Source: Neptuniibacter sp. 1_MG-2023 (GTDB taxonomy: Bacteria; Pseudomonadota; Gammaproteobacteria; Pseudomonadales; Balneatricaceae). From it: a stretch of DNA of 64,000 bases. Each line of letters starts with the position of its first letter. Position 1 is the first letter of the stretch. This document shows positions 1-9,567 of the stretch, one piece after another. Below the pieces are notes generated by a model that had not been told where the DNA came from, ran no database searches, and was given only the letters and a program-made list of their open reading frames with translations. Location of the stretch: the NCBI RefSeq assembly GCF_030547185.1, contig NZ_JAUOQR010000013.1, forward strand, positions 30,206-94,205, written 5' to 3'. Both the position numbers and the translations under genes were made by a program.

Positions 1-699
1 GCCCCTCTATTGGAACGCCCTTTAGCTGAGAAAGCGGGTCTCGGCTGGCGTGGAAAACATACACTTATCCTTAACCGCGAAGCGGGTTCCATGTTTTTCT
101 TGGGCGAACTTCTGATCGATCTTCCTCTTCCTATAGATCAGCCCAGTACGGAAGAGCATTGCGGGAAATGCACGGCTTGTTTAGATGTATGCCCAACACA
201 AGCCTTTCCCCAACCGCATCTGCTTGACGCACGAAAATGCATCTCTTATTTAACAATTGAGCTAAGCGGATCTATTCCAGAAGAACTCCGCCCCAAAATG
301 GGTAATCGCATCTTTGGTTGTGATGATTGTCAATTGATCTGTCCTTGGAATCGATTTGCCGATTTCACTCACGAACAAGACTTCCATCCTCGACAAAAGT
401 TAGACAAAAGCGAATTAATTGAGCTCTTCAACTGGGATGAAGCCACATTCCTGAAAAAAACTGAAGGCTCCGCTATCCGTCGAACAGGCCATATTGGCTG
501 GCTAAGAAACATTGCTGTTGCTTTAGGTAATAGTGATGGCGGGGAGAATGTTATTAACGCACTGAAAGCAAAGCTATCCCATAGTTCAGAAATCGTACAA
601 GAACATAGCTTATGGGCTCTCAACAGGTTAGCGACTAAAAGGACTGAAGGGGCATTGCCAATCCACACCCACTCCCGTCGAAATAAGATCAAATTCTAA
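1..699 (+). CDS. queG: Epoxyqueuosine reductase QueG, 3' part
   Basis: Catalyses the last step of queuosine synthesis on tRNA, reducing epoxyqueuosine to queuosine with a cobalamin and two [4Fe-4S] clusters. The reading frame is open from base 1 (A-P-L-L-E-R...), so the 5' end lies outside the window and the TTG at base 10 is not the true start. Visible are the ferredoxin-like cluster motifs CGKCTACLDVCP and CDDCQLICP, plus a single Cys between them in RKCISY, followed by a C-terminal stretch that fits the HEAT-like repeat of the family. The catalytic/cobalamin half of the protein is mostly missing. It converges on orn, with 10 bp between the stop codons. Confidence 0.95.
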   Translation, partial: APLLERPLAEKAGLGWRGKHTLILNREAGSMFFLGELLIDLPLPIDQPSTEEHCGKCTACLDVCPTQAFPQPHLLDARKCISYLTIELSGSIPEELRPKMGNRIFGCDDCQLICPWNRFADFTHEQDFHPRQKLDKSELIELFNWDEATFLKKTEGSAIRRTGHIGWLRNIAVALGNSDGGENVINALKAKLSHSSEIVQEHSLWALNRLATKRTEGALPIHTHSRRNKIKF

Positions 700-709
700 G
701 AAAATAAAT

Positions 710-1252
710 TTACAGCTTAATAAAATGCTCTCGGTAATACTTCAGCTCATCAATAGAATCACGAATATCGTCTAAAGCTAAGTGAGAGCCTTTTTTAACA
801 ACACCAGCAGCAACTTCAGGTTTCCAGCGTTTAGCTAATTCTTTCAGCGAGCTGACATCCAAATTACGGTAATGGAAAAAAGCCTCTAATTCAGGCATAT
901 ATTTATCAAGGAAACGGCGATCCTGACCTATACTATTACCGCACATGGGAGACTCACCCGCAGCCACATACTGCTTCAAGAATGCAATAGTTTCTTGTTC
1001 AGCCTGAGCCTCAGTGACAGAGCTATCTTTTACTCTCTGGGTTAATCCAGACTTACCATGCTGATTAGTGCACCACTCATCCATACCATCTAATAGTTGA
1101 TCACTTTGATGAATAGCCAGCATAGGACCTTCAGCCAAAATATTCAGATCTGAATCCGTCACTACAGTCGCAATTTCAATAATTACATCATTTTTAGGAT
1201 CCAAACCGGTCATTTCTAGATCAATCCAGATCAAATTGCCCTTATTTTCCAT
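710..1252 (-). CDS. orn: Oligoribonuclease Orn
   Basis: 3'-5' exoribonuclease that degrades 2-5 nt RNA, and in bacteria with cyclic di-GMP signalling clears pGpG, the product of EAL phosphodiesterases; this is relevant here because several GGDEF/EAL proteins are encoded nearby. The DEDDh-family start [10 protein letters not shown] is present, as is the C-terminal [18 protein letters not shown] block. A longer frame reaches 1285, but the ATG at 1252 is preceded by GGAGG at good spacing and gives 180 residues, the normal family length, so the shorter start is used. Divergent from rsgA, the usual arrangement in gammaproteobacteria. Confidence 0.97.
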   Translation of the reverse strand: MENKGNLIWIDLEMTGLDPKNDVIIEIATVVTDSDLNILAEGPMLAIHQSDQLLDGMDEWCTNQHGKSGLTQRVKDSSVTEAQAEQETIAFLKQYVAAGESPMCGNSIGQDRRFLDKYMPELEAFFHYRNLDVSSLKELAKRWKPEVAAGVVKKGSHLALDDIRDSIDELKYYREHFIKL

Positions 1253-1423
1253 TAAAAACCTCCAAAGTTGACGCAGGCACTGCACTTTCCCTTAGAATAC
1301 CTTACCTTGGGCAGGTAAACAGGCCTTATTATTCTATTAAAATCATAAAATCGGGGATATTTAGTGATTCAGCCGCTACTCTTTAAGAACATACAGCAAC
1401 TAAAGGCGTGTCACTAACAGCCT

Positions 1424-2452
1424 ATGACAAAACGTAAACTTACCCGCCGTCAAAGCTGGCGCATTCAAAAGATCCAAGACGAACGTACTGCTCGTGCGTC
1501 CAAAAAAGACTCCACAATTGAGCAACAACTCGATAGTAGCGAGCTAGGCCCAGAACAACACGGGCTTATTATTTCCCACTTTGGCCGTACTGTAGATGTA
1601 GAAGCGTCTGAAGGTGAGCATAAGGGCGATATAATCCGCTGCCATATGCGTACAAATTTAGGCCAGCTCGTTACTGGCGATCGCGTTATCTGGCGTCAAG
1701 GTAAAGATACCGGAGTCGTCGTTGCCAAACTAGAGAGAAAGAGCGAACTACTTCGTCCCAACCCATACGGAGAGATGAAGCCTGTAGCCGCAAATATTGA
1801 TTTTATCGTTATTACTGTAGCCGTAGAGCCAACGCCCCATGCAAATTTAATTGATCGCTACCTCGTTGCCGCAGAATTAAGTGGTATAGAACCGGTTATC
1901 TTGCTTAATAAAACCGATCTTCTTAATACTGAAAATCGAGATAAAATTGAAGCTATGCTGCAACGCTACCGAGATATAGGCTACGAAGTATTACTTGCGT
2001 CCACCTCAAAAGAGCAAGGGCTTGCAGAACTTAAAGCTAAACTTGACCAGAGAATCAGTGTATTCGTTGGCCAGTCAGGTGTAGGTAAATCCTCACTAAT
2101 TAACGCACTCCTACCCGGTATAGACCTAAAAGTCGGCGATCTATCAGAACAAACCAAAAAAGGTCGACACACGACAACCACCGCCCGCTTATTTCACTTT
2201 CCCGATGGTGGCGACCTAATAGATTCCCCAGGCATCAGGGAATTTGGTTTATGGCACATTGAGTTAGATGACGTTATAAGTGGCTTCAGGGAGTTAAAAC
2301 CACTTGCAGGTCTATGTAAATTTCGTGATTGTAATCACGAAAAAGAACCTGGGTGTGCGCTGAAAAGTGCGGTCGAAGATGGCACAATTAGCGAGCAACG
2401 CTGGAAAAGTTACAAATATATTCTTTGCTCTATTGAGGAGCAAAACAGTTAA
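1424..2452 (+). CDS. rsgA: Ribosome small-subunit GTPase RsgA
   Basis: Circularly permuted GTPase that helps late maturation of the 30S ribosomal subunit. The order of motifs shows the permutation: an N-terminal basic and OB-fold part, then G4 (NKTD, about residue 163), then the P-loop GQSGVGKSS (about 215) and DSPG (about 269). The C-terminal zinc knuckle CKFRDCNHEKEPGC starts at residue 298. Length 342 is normal. It heads a same-strand run with the HDOD gene 46 bp downstream. Confidence 0.97.
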   Translation: MTKRKLTRRQSWRIQKIQDERTARASKKDSTIEQQLDSSELGPEQHGLIISHFGRTVDVEASEGEHKGDIIRCHMRTNLGQLVTGDRVIWRQGKDTGVVVAKLERKSELLRPNPYGEMKPVAANIDFIVITVAVEPTPHANLIDRYLVAAELSGIEPVILLNKTDLLNTENRDKIEAMLQRYRDIGYEVLLASTSKEQGLAELKAKLDQRISVFVGQSGVGKSSLINALLPGIDLKVGDLSEQTKKGRHTTTTARLFHFPDGGDLIDSPGIREFGLWHIELDDVISGFRELKPLAGLCKFRDCNHEKEPGCALKSAVEDGTISEQRWKSYKYILCSIEEQNS

Positions 2453-2498
2453 ATGCAGTTAGAATTATAAATAATCAGCGAACAAAGGCGTAGTATAA

Positions 2499-4115
2499 AT
2501 GTCGAATTCTCCATACGGTGCAGAGTCTTGGGTTAGCTACCTAAAAGACCGTCCTTTGCCTGTAAGAAACAGTGTACTTCGCCGACTAAAACGCAAATTA
2601 TGTGATGCTTCAGTCCCCTTACAAGACCTAAAAAAAATAATAAAGTCAGACCCTGTCCTCTCTTTACACATGGTACGCAAAGCCGCTGAACTCCATGATA
2701 AGGTCGACTCAAAAGTCACGAGTCTTGACCATGCGATTAACTCATTGGGGCTCGACAATATTTCAACGGTTTCCGAAACAATCACCCCGCTAAGGCTAAA
2801 TCCTTCAAGCGTGGCGCAAAAAATGTACTTCCGCTACATATCTGTTAGCCACCATGCAGCCTCTCAAGCTCAAGCTTGGTTAGCGCGGAAAAGTACATTG
2901 TTTGCAGAAGAAACCTATCTGGCTTCTCTCTTTTATGGCGTAGGGCATTGGTTTCTCTGGCAACATGCTGCCTTACATATGAGCCAAATTCAGATAAAGA
3001 TACGAGAGGAACAGATTGACGTAGTCTTGGCTGAAACCGACATTCTCGGCTGCACTGTGCAAGAGATTTCCCGCGGTCTCATTGAGAGCTGGGGGATTTC
3101 AGAATTAGCTGTCACCAGCTTAGAGCATGAAACGTCACCCAATAAGAAAACCTTGGCTCAACTCCATCAAAGAGCATTAGGCGATCCACGTTTAAGTGCA
3201 GAGAGCCTTCGCGAAATCAACCATCTAGTACAAGAGAAGTTTTTCCCTGTAAAACTATCCAACTGGATAGCATTAACGACAAGTTTCGGCTGGAACAGCA
3301 CCAAATCAATGAAAATAATCGACATTATTAATGATTATTTAAAAGCTGAAATTGCAGAAACGATCAATAGTTTACATATTACCTGCGCCCATTCATCACG
3401 CACATTCCATGTAGCAGGTACTATGGCTCTCGCTGCAGAGATGCTATTACTTCCATCAAACGAAACGATCAACTACCGCATATCGTCTAAAGAAGAAAAG
3501 CTACTTTGTAGTTTAATGCCAACCACCAGCCCCACTATTATCGAACCTTCCCTTCCCAAAAAACTCAACACTTCAGTACCTAACACAACAACAAAACCCG
3601 AATTTTTAGACAAATTTCTTTATGACCAAATATCTGAACGGTTTTCAAAAGGGTACGATGCCTATACTCAACCTAAGCACATTCTACGCGCACTTACTCA
3701 GGGGTTAAGCAAAGGGCTAGGATTTAATCGTGTGGCTCTATTACTCATAAACCATAGAACCCACTCTCTCAAGACAGCACTTAGCGTTGGCTTTACCGAT
3801 GAGCACCCTATCCATAACTTTAAATATGATCTTGAAGTCCCGAGTCTTTTTAAAAAGCTAAGAGATAAGCCTGCCTGCATCTGGATAAAGCCAACCAACA
3901 AAGAACAGCTGCTGCCGATGCTACCGGAAACTTATCACAACTGGGGAAGTCCCAACGGTTTCTTGCTCATGTCCATATTCTCTAACAAAGCACCACTCGC
4001 TATTATCCATGCAGATTATGATATGGCAGGCACCGAAATATCTGAATTTCATTATGAGCTATTCAAACACTTATGCTCTGCGGCAACCGCCAACTTACAA
4101 AAAATAAAAACCTAA
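2499..4115 (+). CDS. HDOD-domain signalling protein
   Basis: 538-residue cytoplasmic protein with no signal peptide. Residues about 10-220 fit an HDOD domain (a helical HD-related output domain without the metal-binding HD pair): the N-terminal pattern of short antiparallel helices and 'SDPVLSLHMVRKAAEL' is typical. The C-terminal 170 residues (after about 365) look like a GAF-type domain (hydrophobic strands RVALLLINHRTHSLKTALSVGF). Proteins of this kind often sit beside rsgA and psd in Pseudomonas and relatives. HDOD proteins are known to act in signalling and stress pathways; the ligand and partner here are unknown. Start chosen at ATG 2499 after an AAGG-like site. Confidence 0.8.
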   Translation: MSNSPYGAESWVSYLKDRPLPVRNSVLRRLKRKLCDASVPLQDLKKIIKSDPVLSLHMVRKAAELHDKVDSKVTSLDHAINSLGLDNISTVSETITPLRLNPSSVAQKMYFRYISVSHHAASQAQAWLARKSTLFAEETYLASLFYGVGHWFLWQHAALHMSQIQIKIREEQIDVVLAETDILGCTVQEISRGLIESWGISELAVTSLEHETSPNKKTLAQLHQRALGDPRLSAESLREINHLVQEKFFPVKLSNWIALTTSFGWNSTKSMKIIDIINDYLKAEIAETINSLHITCAHSSRTFHVAGTMALAAEMLLLPSNETINYRISSKEEKLLCSLMPTTSPTIIEPSLPKKLNTSVPNTTTKPEFLDKFLYDQISERFSKGYDAYTQPKHILRALTQGLSKGLGFNRVALLLINHRTHSLKTALSVGFTDEHPIHNFKYDLEVPSLFKKLRDKPACIWIKPTNKEQLLPMLPETYHNWGSPNGFLLMSIFSNKAPLAIIHADYDMAGTEISEFHYELFKHLCSAATANLQKIKT

Positions 4116-4132
4116 TTTCAATAATTACATCA

Positions 4133-4185
4133 GGTTGGTTTGTTATAAATATCCATATAACCCGCTTTCCAGCGCTAAACCAACC
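4133..4185. repeat. Nested inverted repeat upstream of sseA
   Basis: Outer arms GGTTGGTTT (4133-4141) and AAACCAACC (4177-4185) are perfect 9-bp complements. Inside them GTTATA/TATAAC forms a second 6-bp stem. It lies between the HDOD stop and the sseA start. It could be a terminator-like or 5' leader structure, but there is no T-run after it. Confidence 0.4.
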
Positions 4186-4227
4186 CAGTATTATCCTTTT
4201 TTCTAATCAGTTTTTGGAGCGACCACA

Positions 4228-5040
4228 ATGACACTGCCCCTATTGATTGAGGCTTCTGAACTACATCAACACCTCAATAATCCAGATTTATTAATTGTCG
4301 ATCTCTCTAGTGAAGAGAATTATTTAAAAGGGCACATTCCAAACGCTATTAATCTATCACCCTCCTCTTTACTCTCTGGACAGCCTCCCGTTCCGAACAA
4401 GCTGCCATCTAACGACCAACTCCAACAATTATGTAAGGCAATAGGCTTAACAGAGAAAAGCCTTGTAGTCGCATATGACGATCAGAAAGGAGCTTTGGCA
4501 GGCAGATTCATATGGAGTTTAAATGTTATTGGCCACAACAACTGCTCAATGCTTAATGGGCAGATAACAAGCTGGACAACAGAAGCATTTCCGCTTGAAA
4601 CAACAGCAAATCAAGCAAAAGCATCTACTTACAAAATTAGTATCAACCCAAAACTAATCGCTGACGTCGAGTTTATAACCCAACATCTACAAGACCCGAA
4701 TCTAGCTATATGGGATGCCCGAAGTTACCCAGAATATACTGGTGAAAAGGTGATCAATGCCGCAAAAGGAGGGCATATTCCAGGAGCACACCACTTTGAA
4801 TGGACAGATTGCCTTATTAGCGAAGATAATCTTCGGATTAAACCGGCTAATACATTATTATCTGCACTTAAAGAACAGGGCATAACCCCAGAGAAAACAA
4901 TCATTACACACTGCCAAACACATCGCCGCTCTGGCTTAACCTATTTCGTGGCACGCTACTTAGGTTTCAACGATGTTCGCTGCTACGATGGCTCATGGTT
5001 TGAATGGGGCAATCTACCTGAAACACCTGTGGAGAAATAA
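4228..5040 (+). CDS. sseA: Thiosulfate/3-mercaptopyruvate sulfurtransferase (rhodanese)
   Basis: Tandem-rhodanese sulfurtransferase, 270 residues: an inactive N-terminal rhodanese domain (about 1-115) and an active C-terminal one (about 135-268). The active-site loop is HCQTHRRSG with nucleophilic Cys229. This loop differs from the CGSGVTA loop of mercaptopyruvate-specific enzymes and is closer to thiosulfate-type loops, so substrate preference is uncertain. The TAA stop overlaps the psd ATG by one base (TAATG), which indicates translational coupling. Ribosome site GGAG upstream of the ATG. Confidence 0.88.
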   Translation: MTLPLLIEASELHQHLNNPDLLIVDLSSEENYLKGHIPNAINLSPSSLLSGQPPVPNKLPSNDQLQQLCKAIGLTEKSLVVAYDDQKGALAGRFIWSLNVIGHNNCSMLNGQITSWTTEAFPLETTANQAKASTYKISINPKLIADVEFITQHLQDPNLAIWDARSYPEYTGEKVINAAKGGHIPGAHHFEWTDCLISEDNLRIKPANTLLSALKEQGITPEKTIITHCQTHRRSGLTYFVARYLGFNDVRCYDGSWFEWGNLPETPVEK

Positions 5041-5927
5041 TGAAAAAGCTAAAAGAGACGCTGTTTATTCTTTTTCAGCATATTGTACCTCAGCACCTTT
5101 TATCTAGGCTGGTCGGAAAAATCGCTGACAGTACAACCCCTTGGATAAAAAACAGCTTTATAAAGTGGTTTTGTAATAACTACCAGATCAATATGACGGA
5201 AGCTCAGGAAGAGATTGCCACAAACTACCCTAGTTTTAACGCTTTCTTTACCCGAGCGTTAAAAGATGATGTTCGACCTATTGACCAAACACCGGGGGTT
5301 ATTACAAGTCCTGCCGATGGCGCATTTAGCCAATTAGGTAAAATCGAACATGGACGAATCTTTCAAGCTAAAGGACACGCTTACGGCTTAACCACCCTTT
5401 TAGGTGGTGACCACGAGATAGCAGCTCCTTTTATCGATGGCGAGTTTGCCACTATTTACCTCTCTCCACGGGACTACCACCGTGTACACATGCCTATTGC
5501 TGGCACACTAACCCACACAACCTATGTCCCTGGTGATCTATTCTCAGTAAACCAAACAACGGCGGCAGGGGTAGAACAGCTATTTGCTCGCAACGAAAGG
5601 CTGATTGCTCATTTTGAGACCGAACATGGCCCTATGGCAATGGTATTAGTAGGTGCAATGATTGTAGCTGGAATAGAGACGGTATGGTCAGGCCAAGAAG
5701 CACCCCGCCTAAAAGCGCCTGAACACAGATCATTCAAGAATGAAACAATCCCACCTATCAAGCTTGAGAAAGGCGCAGAAATGGGCCGTTTTAAACTAGG
5801 TTCAACGGTTATATTATTATTCGGTAAAGACAAAATCAGCTGGCAAACAGGTCTAGATGCAAACAGCCCCATAAAGCTGGGCGAAGCTATAGGTTCACAA
5901 AACAGCGAATCAAAGAATCTGAATTAA
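5040..5927 (+). CDS. psd: Phosphatidylserine decarboxylase proenzyme
   Basis: Makes phosphatidylethanolamine from phosphatidylserine at the inner membrane. The proenzyme self-cleaves at the LGST motif between Gly254 and Ser255, leaving a pyruvoyl group on the alpha chain. The protein also shows SPADG (early) and SPRDYHRVHMP, with the conserved His residues of the family. Length 295 is usual for the gammaproteobacterial type. Overlaps sseA by one base; the same rsgA-to-psd neighbourhood is common in gammaproteobacteria. Confidence 0.97.
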   Translation: MKKLKETLFILFQHIVPQHLLSRLVGKIADSTTPWIKNSFIKWFCNNYQINMTEAQEEIATNYPSFNAFFTRALKDDVRPIDQTPGVITSPADGAFSQLGKIEHGRIFQAKGHAYGLTTLLGGDHEIAAPFIDGEFATIYLSPRDYHRVHMPIAGTLTHTTYVPGDLFSVNQTTAAGVEQLFARNERLIAHFETEHGPMAMVLVGAMIVAGIETVWSGQEAPRLKAPEHRSFKNETIPPIKLEKGAEMGRFKLGSTVILLFGKDKISWQTGLDANSPIKLGEAIGSQNSESKNLN

Positions 5928-6015
5928 ATAACCTTAAAATATGTCTGCTGTTCTCAACTATTTTTTGGCGTAGACTGAGAACCTTAAACGATTACCTACA
6001 GGTATAAGAGTTACA

Positions 6016-7032
6016 ATGAACAACCTACTAACCTTACTTGAAGAGAAAAAGATGCAACTTAACGCCGATAAAACTCGCGTATTAAGTAGTAGCGGTAAAA
6101 AAACGCAGGTTGTTCCTCTTATCCACCAACGCGTCCTTTCCATTAAAGGTCCTGAGACTGAAAAATTCTTACAAGGGCAACTGAGCTGTGACGTTAACAA
6201 CGCTTTCAAGACAGGCAGCTCACTAGGCTCACACTGCAACATCAAAGGGCATATGTTAAGCCTATTTCGTCTACTTAAAGCAGGCAGTGAAGAAGCCTGG
6301 CTACGTATGAGCCAGGATATTTTTGAAAGCGCGACGGCGAACCTGAAAAAATATATGATTTTTTCCAAAGCTGAAGCTCAAGAAATTAGTCATACAATCT
6401 CAGGAATAGGCTTAGTCGGCCCAGGCGCTCAAACACTCATAGAACGCTGGTTTGGAAATAGCCCAAGTGAAACAAATAGTATCATCTCATTAAGTAACGG
6501 CCTTATTGTACGTGTTCCTGGAGATCGTTTTGAAATATGGATGGACGATGATGCAGTAACAGAGATAGTACGTCAGTTACCAGAAGAGGTTGGGATTGGC
6601 TCAACTAATGACTGGATCCTCAGTGAGATAGATGCTGGTATCCCTGATCTTAGAGCTGAAACCCAAGAAGCCTTTATTCCTCAAATGACAAATTTCCAAG
6701 TTTTCGCGGGGATTAGCTTCACTAAAGGCTGCTATACAGGCCAAGAGATCATTACTCGCCTACAACATCGCGGACAGCTAAAAAAGCCTATGTATCTTGC
6801 AGAAGTATCGACTGATCAAGAGCCGCAAGTAGGAGAATCAATCTCAGCGCCCAATAAACCTAATGCGGGGCGCGTTGTACTTTCCGCTCAATGCGGTGAA
6901 AATAGATATAGAATATTAGCCGTTATCGTGAAAAGTTTAGCTGAAGAGGGCGTTTTATCACTGCACAACCAAGCAGTAGAGTTAAAAACACTCCCTTACA
7001 CATTAGATCCCAAGCTTTTTCTCCCCAAATAA
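6016..7032 (+). CDS. ygfZ: Folate-dependent Fe-S cluster protein YgfZ
   Basis: Member of the YgfZ/GcvT family, which helps assembly or repair of [4Fe-4S] proteins and uses tetrahydrofolate. The diagnostic signature KGCYTGQEI, with its conserved Cys, lies near residue 240. The N-terminal half shows the GcvT-like pattern FLQGQLSCDVNN. 338 residues is normal. ATG 6016 is preceded by an AAGAG-like site. Stands alone on the strand with about 90 bp on either side. Confidence 0.93.
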   Translation: MNNLLTLLEEKKMQLNADKTRVLSSSGKKTQVVPLIHQRVLSIKGPETEKFLQGQLSCDVNNAFKTGSSLGSHCNIKGHMLSLFRLLKAGSEEAWLRMSQDIFESATANLKKYMIFSKAEAQEISHTISGIGLVGPGAQTLIERWFGNSPSETNSIISLSNGLIVRVPGDRFEIWMDDDAVTEIVRQLPEEVGIGSTNDWILSEIDAGIPDLRAETQEAFIPQMTNFQVFAGISFTKGCYTGQEIITRLQHRGQLKKPMYLAEVSTDQEPQVGESISAPNKPNAGRVVLSAQCGENRYRILAVIVKSLAEEGVLSLHNQAVELKTLPYTLDPKLFLPK

Positions 7033-7127
7033 AAGTGCTCAATTAAATACCAACAGTTGACCTTGCCGTCAAATAGCGAGACACTTCTCAGCATGGGATT
7101 AAACAACGCAAAGGGAGATGCGCGGGG

Positions 7128-8375
7128 ATGAAGCGTACAACGAACACCCCGACCATACCATTACTACTTATCGGTATGACCGCGATACTTAGTATTCTGC
7201 TGCTTCTCTATATTCATGTCATCTCAAAAAGCACCAGCCAAAAATATGTTCCTTGGGTTGATGCCTCCATTGAAATAAAACTAGAAACCGCCCTAGCCCA
7301 CCTTTGGTTCGAAGAGATTCTATCAGGTGATAGCGTTCGCTCCATCGACTCAGTCTATCATCACATCACTATGGCTAAGTGGTATGCCACAGCCATACTC
7401 GATGGTGGCAAAAATGATCAAGGCACCTATTACCCACTAAAAAATACAGAGCTAAGAGCCAAAGTTAATAAGCTACTCTACTCTTTACAAAAATTTCATA
7501 ATACAACAACCGTTCGCTACCAATTTCCTGACAAAAATTCAAAATCAGATCAGCAATTCGATGCTCTATTTATTCAGATTATGGAAGACGCAGACCTGCT
7601 TGAAATCGAATTAAAACAACATATCGCATCTGAAAACCATTCACAAAATGCACTTTTATTTATGTTATTTATTGCGATATGCACTATGTGCTTTATTTCT
7701 GCTTATTCAGTTTGGCGCTTTACCGATAACAGAACACGTTATCTCAAACAATTATCCTCCGCCCATAATCAGATATCAGAACAATATACCCAGTTAAAAA
7801 CCCTTGCCCATACAGACCAACTGACGGGAATCCCTAATAGAAAAATGCTAGAAACATTTGCTAATCAAGCGCTTAGCAAAGTAAACAGAGGGGATAAATG
7901 GCTCTCCGTAACCTTCATAGATTTAGACTTTTTCAAACCGATTAACGATCAGTTTGGTCACAATGTAGGCGATAAAGTTCTTGTTAACTTTACTAAGGCC
8001 ATCAAAGCTCAATTAAGAGAGGGAGATATTTTATCTCGCTTAGCGGGCGATGAATTTATTCTTCTTATCGAAGCAGACAGTGAAACTCAGCTTCACGAAT
8101 CACTAAATCGCATAATTTCACGTGTGCAACAGCAATTATTACAACCGATTTTAACAACACCAGTAGATATACATGTTAGATATAGTGCAGGATCCGCCGT
8201 CGCTCCAACAAACTCCACTGATTTTGAAACCCTAGTTCATTATGCTGACATTGCCATGTATGACAGCAAGAAAAATGGCCGCGGGCAGCATCATTACTAC
8301 AGTGAGACAAACAGCTACCAAGAAGAGTTAGCACTTGAGATTACTAAACCTGAGGCGGGAGCTGCCAGCTTATAA
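7128..8375 (+). CDS. Membrane diguanylate cyclase (AGDEF variant)
   Basis: 415 residues: transmembrane helix 1 (about 13-31), a roughly 140-residue periplasmic sensor region not assigned to a family, transmembrane helix 2 (about 173-195), a short coiled linker, then a GGDEF domain starting at [10 protein letters not shown]. The catalytic loop reads AGDEF (306-310) instead of GGDEF; this variant is known to be active in some cyclases. An inhibitory-site motif R-E-G-D sits exactly five residues before it, so product feedback is likely. Its 3' end overlaps the opposing ung gene by 32 bp. Confidence 0.88.
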   Translation: MKRTTNTPTIPLLLIGMTAILSILLLLYIHVISKSTSQKYVPWVDASIEIKLETALAHLWFEEILSGDSVRSIDSVYHHITMAKWYATAILDGGKNDQGTYYPLKNTELRAKVNKLLYSLQKFHNTTTVRYQFPDKNSKSDQQFDALFIQIMEDADLLEIELKQHIASENHSQNALLFMLFIAICTMCFISAYSVWRFTDNRTRYLKQLSSAHNQISEQYTQLKTLAHTDQLTGIPNRKMLETFANQALSKVNRGDKWLSVTFIDLDFFKPINDQFGHNVGDKVLVNFTKAIKAQLREGDILSRLAGDEFILLIEADSETQLHESLNRIISRVQQQLLQPILTTPVDIHVRYSAGSAVAPTNSTDFETLVHYADIAMYDSKKNGRGQHHYYSETNSYQEELALEITKPEAGAASL

Positions 8376-9027
8376 TCGAACGCTTATGCAGCCTAAGATA
8401 TTCATTCGCTTGACTAAAGTGCCTGCAACCAAAAAAACCTCGGTAAGAAGAGAGCGGCGATGGATGCGGCGCCTTAAGCACTAAATGTCGATCTGTATCA
8501 ATACAGCCCCCCTTCTTTTGCGCATAACTTCCCCACAAAAGAAAAACAACATGTTCACATCTATCATTGATAACTTGGATGATTTTATCAGTGAAATGCT
8601 CCCAGCCCTTGCCTTGATGTGAACCGGCTGCACCCTCCTCTACCGTCAGCACACTATTCAGCAACAGAACACCCTGCTTAGCCCAATTTTCTAGATAGCC
8701 ATGGAAAACAGGCTCAACACCCAAATCGCTCTTTAACTCTTTATAAATATTTACCAATGAGGGAGGTATTTTCACCCCCGGCTGTACGGAAAAACACAAA
8801 CCATGGGCCTGTCCAGGCTGATGGTAAGGGTCCTGCCCTAAAATAACGACTTTCACATCATCAAGCGGCGTTGATTCCAAAGCATGGAACCAATTAGACG
8901 AATGGGGATAGATCACCTTATGCAGGTCTTTCTGCTCTTGTAAAAACTGTTTCAACTTCTGCATATAGGGCTGATCGAACTCATCAGACAATACATTCTG
9001 CCAGCTTTTTGCACGCTCTAAGACCAT
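8344..9027 (-). CDS. ung: Uracil-DNA glycosylase
   Basis: Removes uracil from DNA as the first step of base excision repair. The water-activating loop [16 protein letters not shown] and the DNA-intercalating/His loop [17 protein letters not shown] are both intact. The frame can be extended to a GTG at 9033 that abuts the stop codon of the upstream gene; the ATG at 9027 is preferred, giving 228 residues. Immediately downstream of a small membrane-protein gene on the same strand and convergent with the GGDEF gene. Confidence 0.96.
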   Translation of the reverse strand: MVLERAKSWQNVLSDEFDQPYMQKLKQFLQEQKDLHKVIYPHSSNWFHALESTPLDDVKVVILGQDPYHQPGQAHGLCFSVQPGVKIPPSLVNIYKELKSDLGVEPVFHGYLENWAKQGVLLLNSVLTVEEGAAGSHQGKGWEHFTDKIIQVINDRCEHVVFLLWGSYAQKKGGCIDTDRHLVLKAPHPSPLSSYRGFFGCRHFSQANEYLRLHKRSIISWQLPPQV

Positions 9028-9033
9028 AACCAC

Positions 9034-9474
9034 CTATCCCCCACAATCTGTAAGTTGCTTACCTTTACGCATAGACGAATCCATAACCACACGGCCATGC
9101 CAAACCGAAAAATACCTGACTTTACCGGGCGCATGGGATACTACACCAGAAATAATAATGACCAAAAAATATATACTAGAATTCGGCTGTTCAAACCACC
9201 AAATCATCGTAGATAGCAAAAACAGCTTAATACCTATAGCCGTACCCCTAAGCTGTAAAAGCCAGATGCCATCGGTATAAATCTCCAAACCGCTCATCAC
9301 CAGACCACTCACAACGGTGAGATAGAGAAACAACTGCCAAGACTCTATAGGCTGATGATACAAATAAGCGCCCGCCAATCCACAAACACCAACCAGATGC
9401 AAAGTACGGCTAAGAATACTTATCCAGCGTTTCCCAGGGATGATCCGTTTTTTTATAGGAAAGAGCCAAGCCAT
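9034..9474 (-). CDS. Conserved small membrane protein, unknown function
   Basis: About 147 residues with four hydrophobic helices (ILSRTLHLVGVCGLAGAYLY, then segments around WQLFLYLTVVSG, GIKLFLLSTMIWW and YFLVIIISGVVSH) and short charged ends. No recognised domain. The open frame continues up to a GTG at 9516 inside the lysS terminator, but GAGGG lies a proper distance before the ATG at 9474 (the second of two consecutive ATGs). The stop codon abuts the ung start, so the two are probably co-transcribed. Confidence 0.7.
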   Translation of the reverse strand: MAWLFPIKKRIIPGKRWISILSRTLHLVGVCGLAGAYLYHQPIESWQLFLYLTVVSGLVMSGLEIYTDGIWLLQLRGTAIGIKLFLLSTMIWWFEQPNSSIYFLVIIISGVVSHAPGKVRYFSVWHGRVVMDSSMRKGKQLTDCGG

Positions 9475-9516
9475 CATATCCCTCATTAAATAAAACAAAA
9501 GGCGGCAAACAACCAC

Positions 9517-9542
9517 AAAAAAGCCCTCAACGAGGGCTTTTT
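9517..9542 (-). terminator. Rho-independent terminator after lysS
   Basis: Perfect 10-bp inverted repeat AAAAGCCCTC / GAGGGCTTTT with a 3-nt loop, followed on the minus strand by a T-run. It lies 26 bp past the lysS stop and, being nearly symmetrical, may work in both directions. Confidence 0.85.
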
Positions 9543-9567
9543 AATCTTTTAAATAACAGACTTTAAA

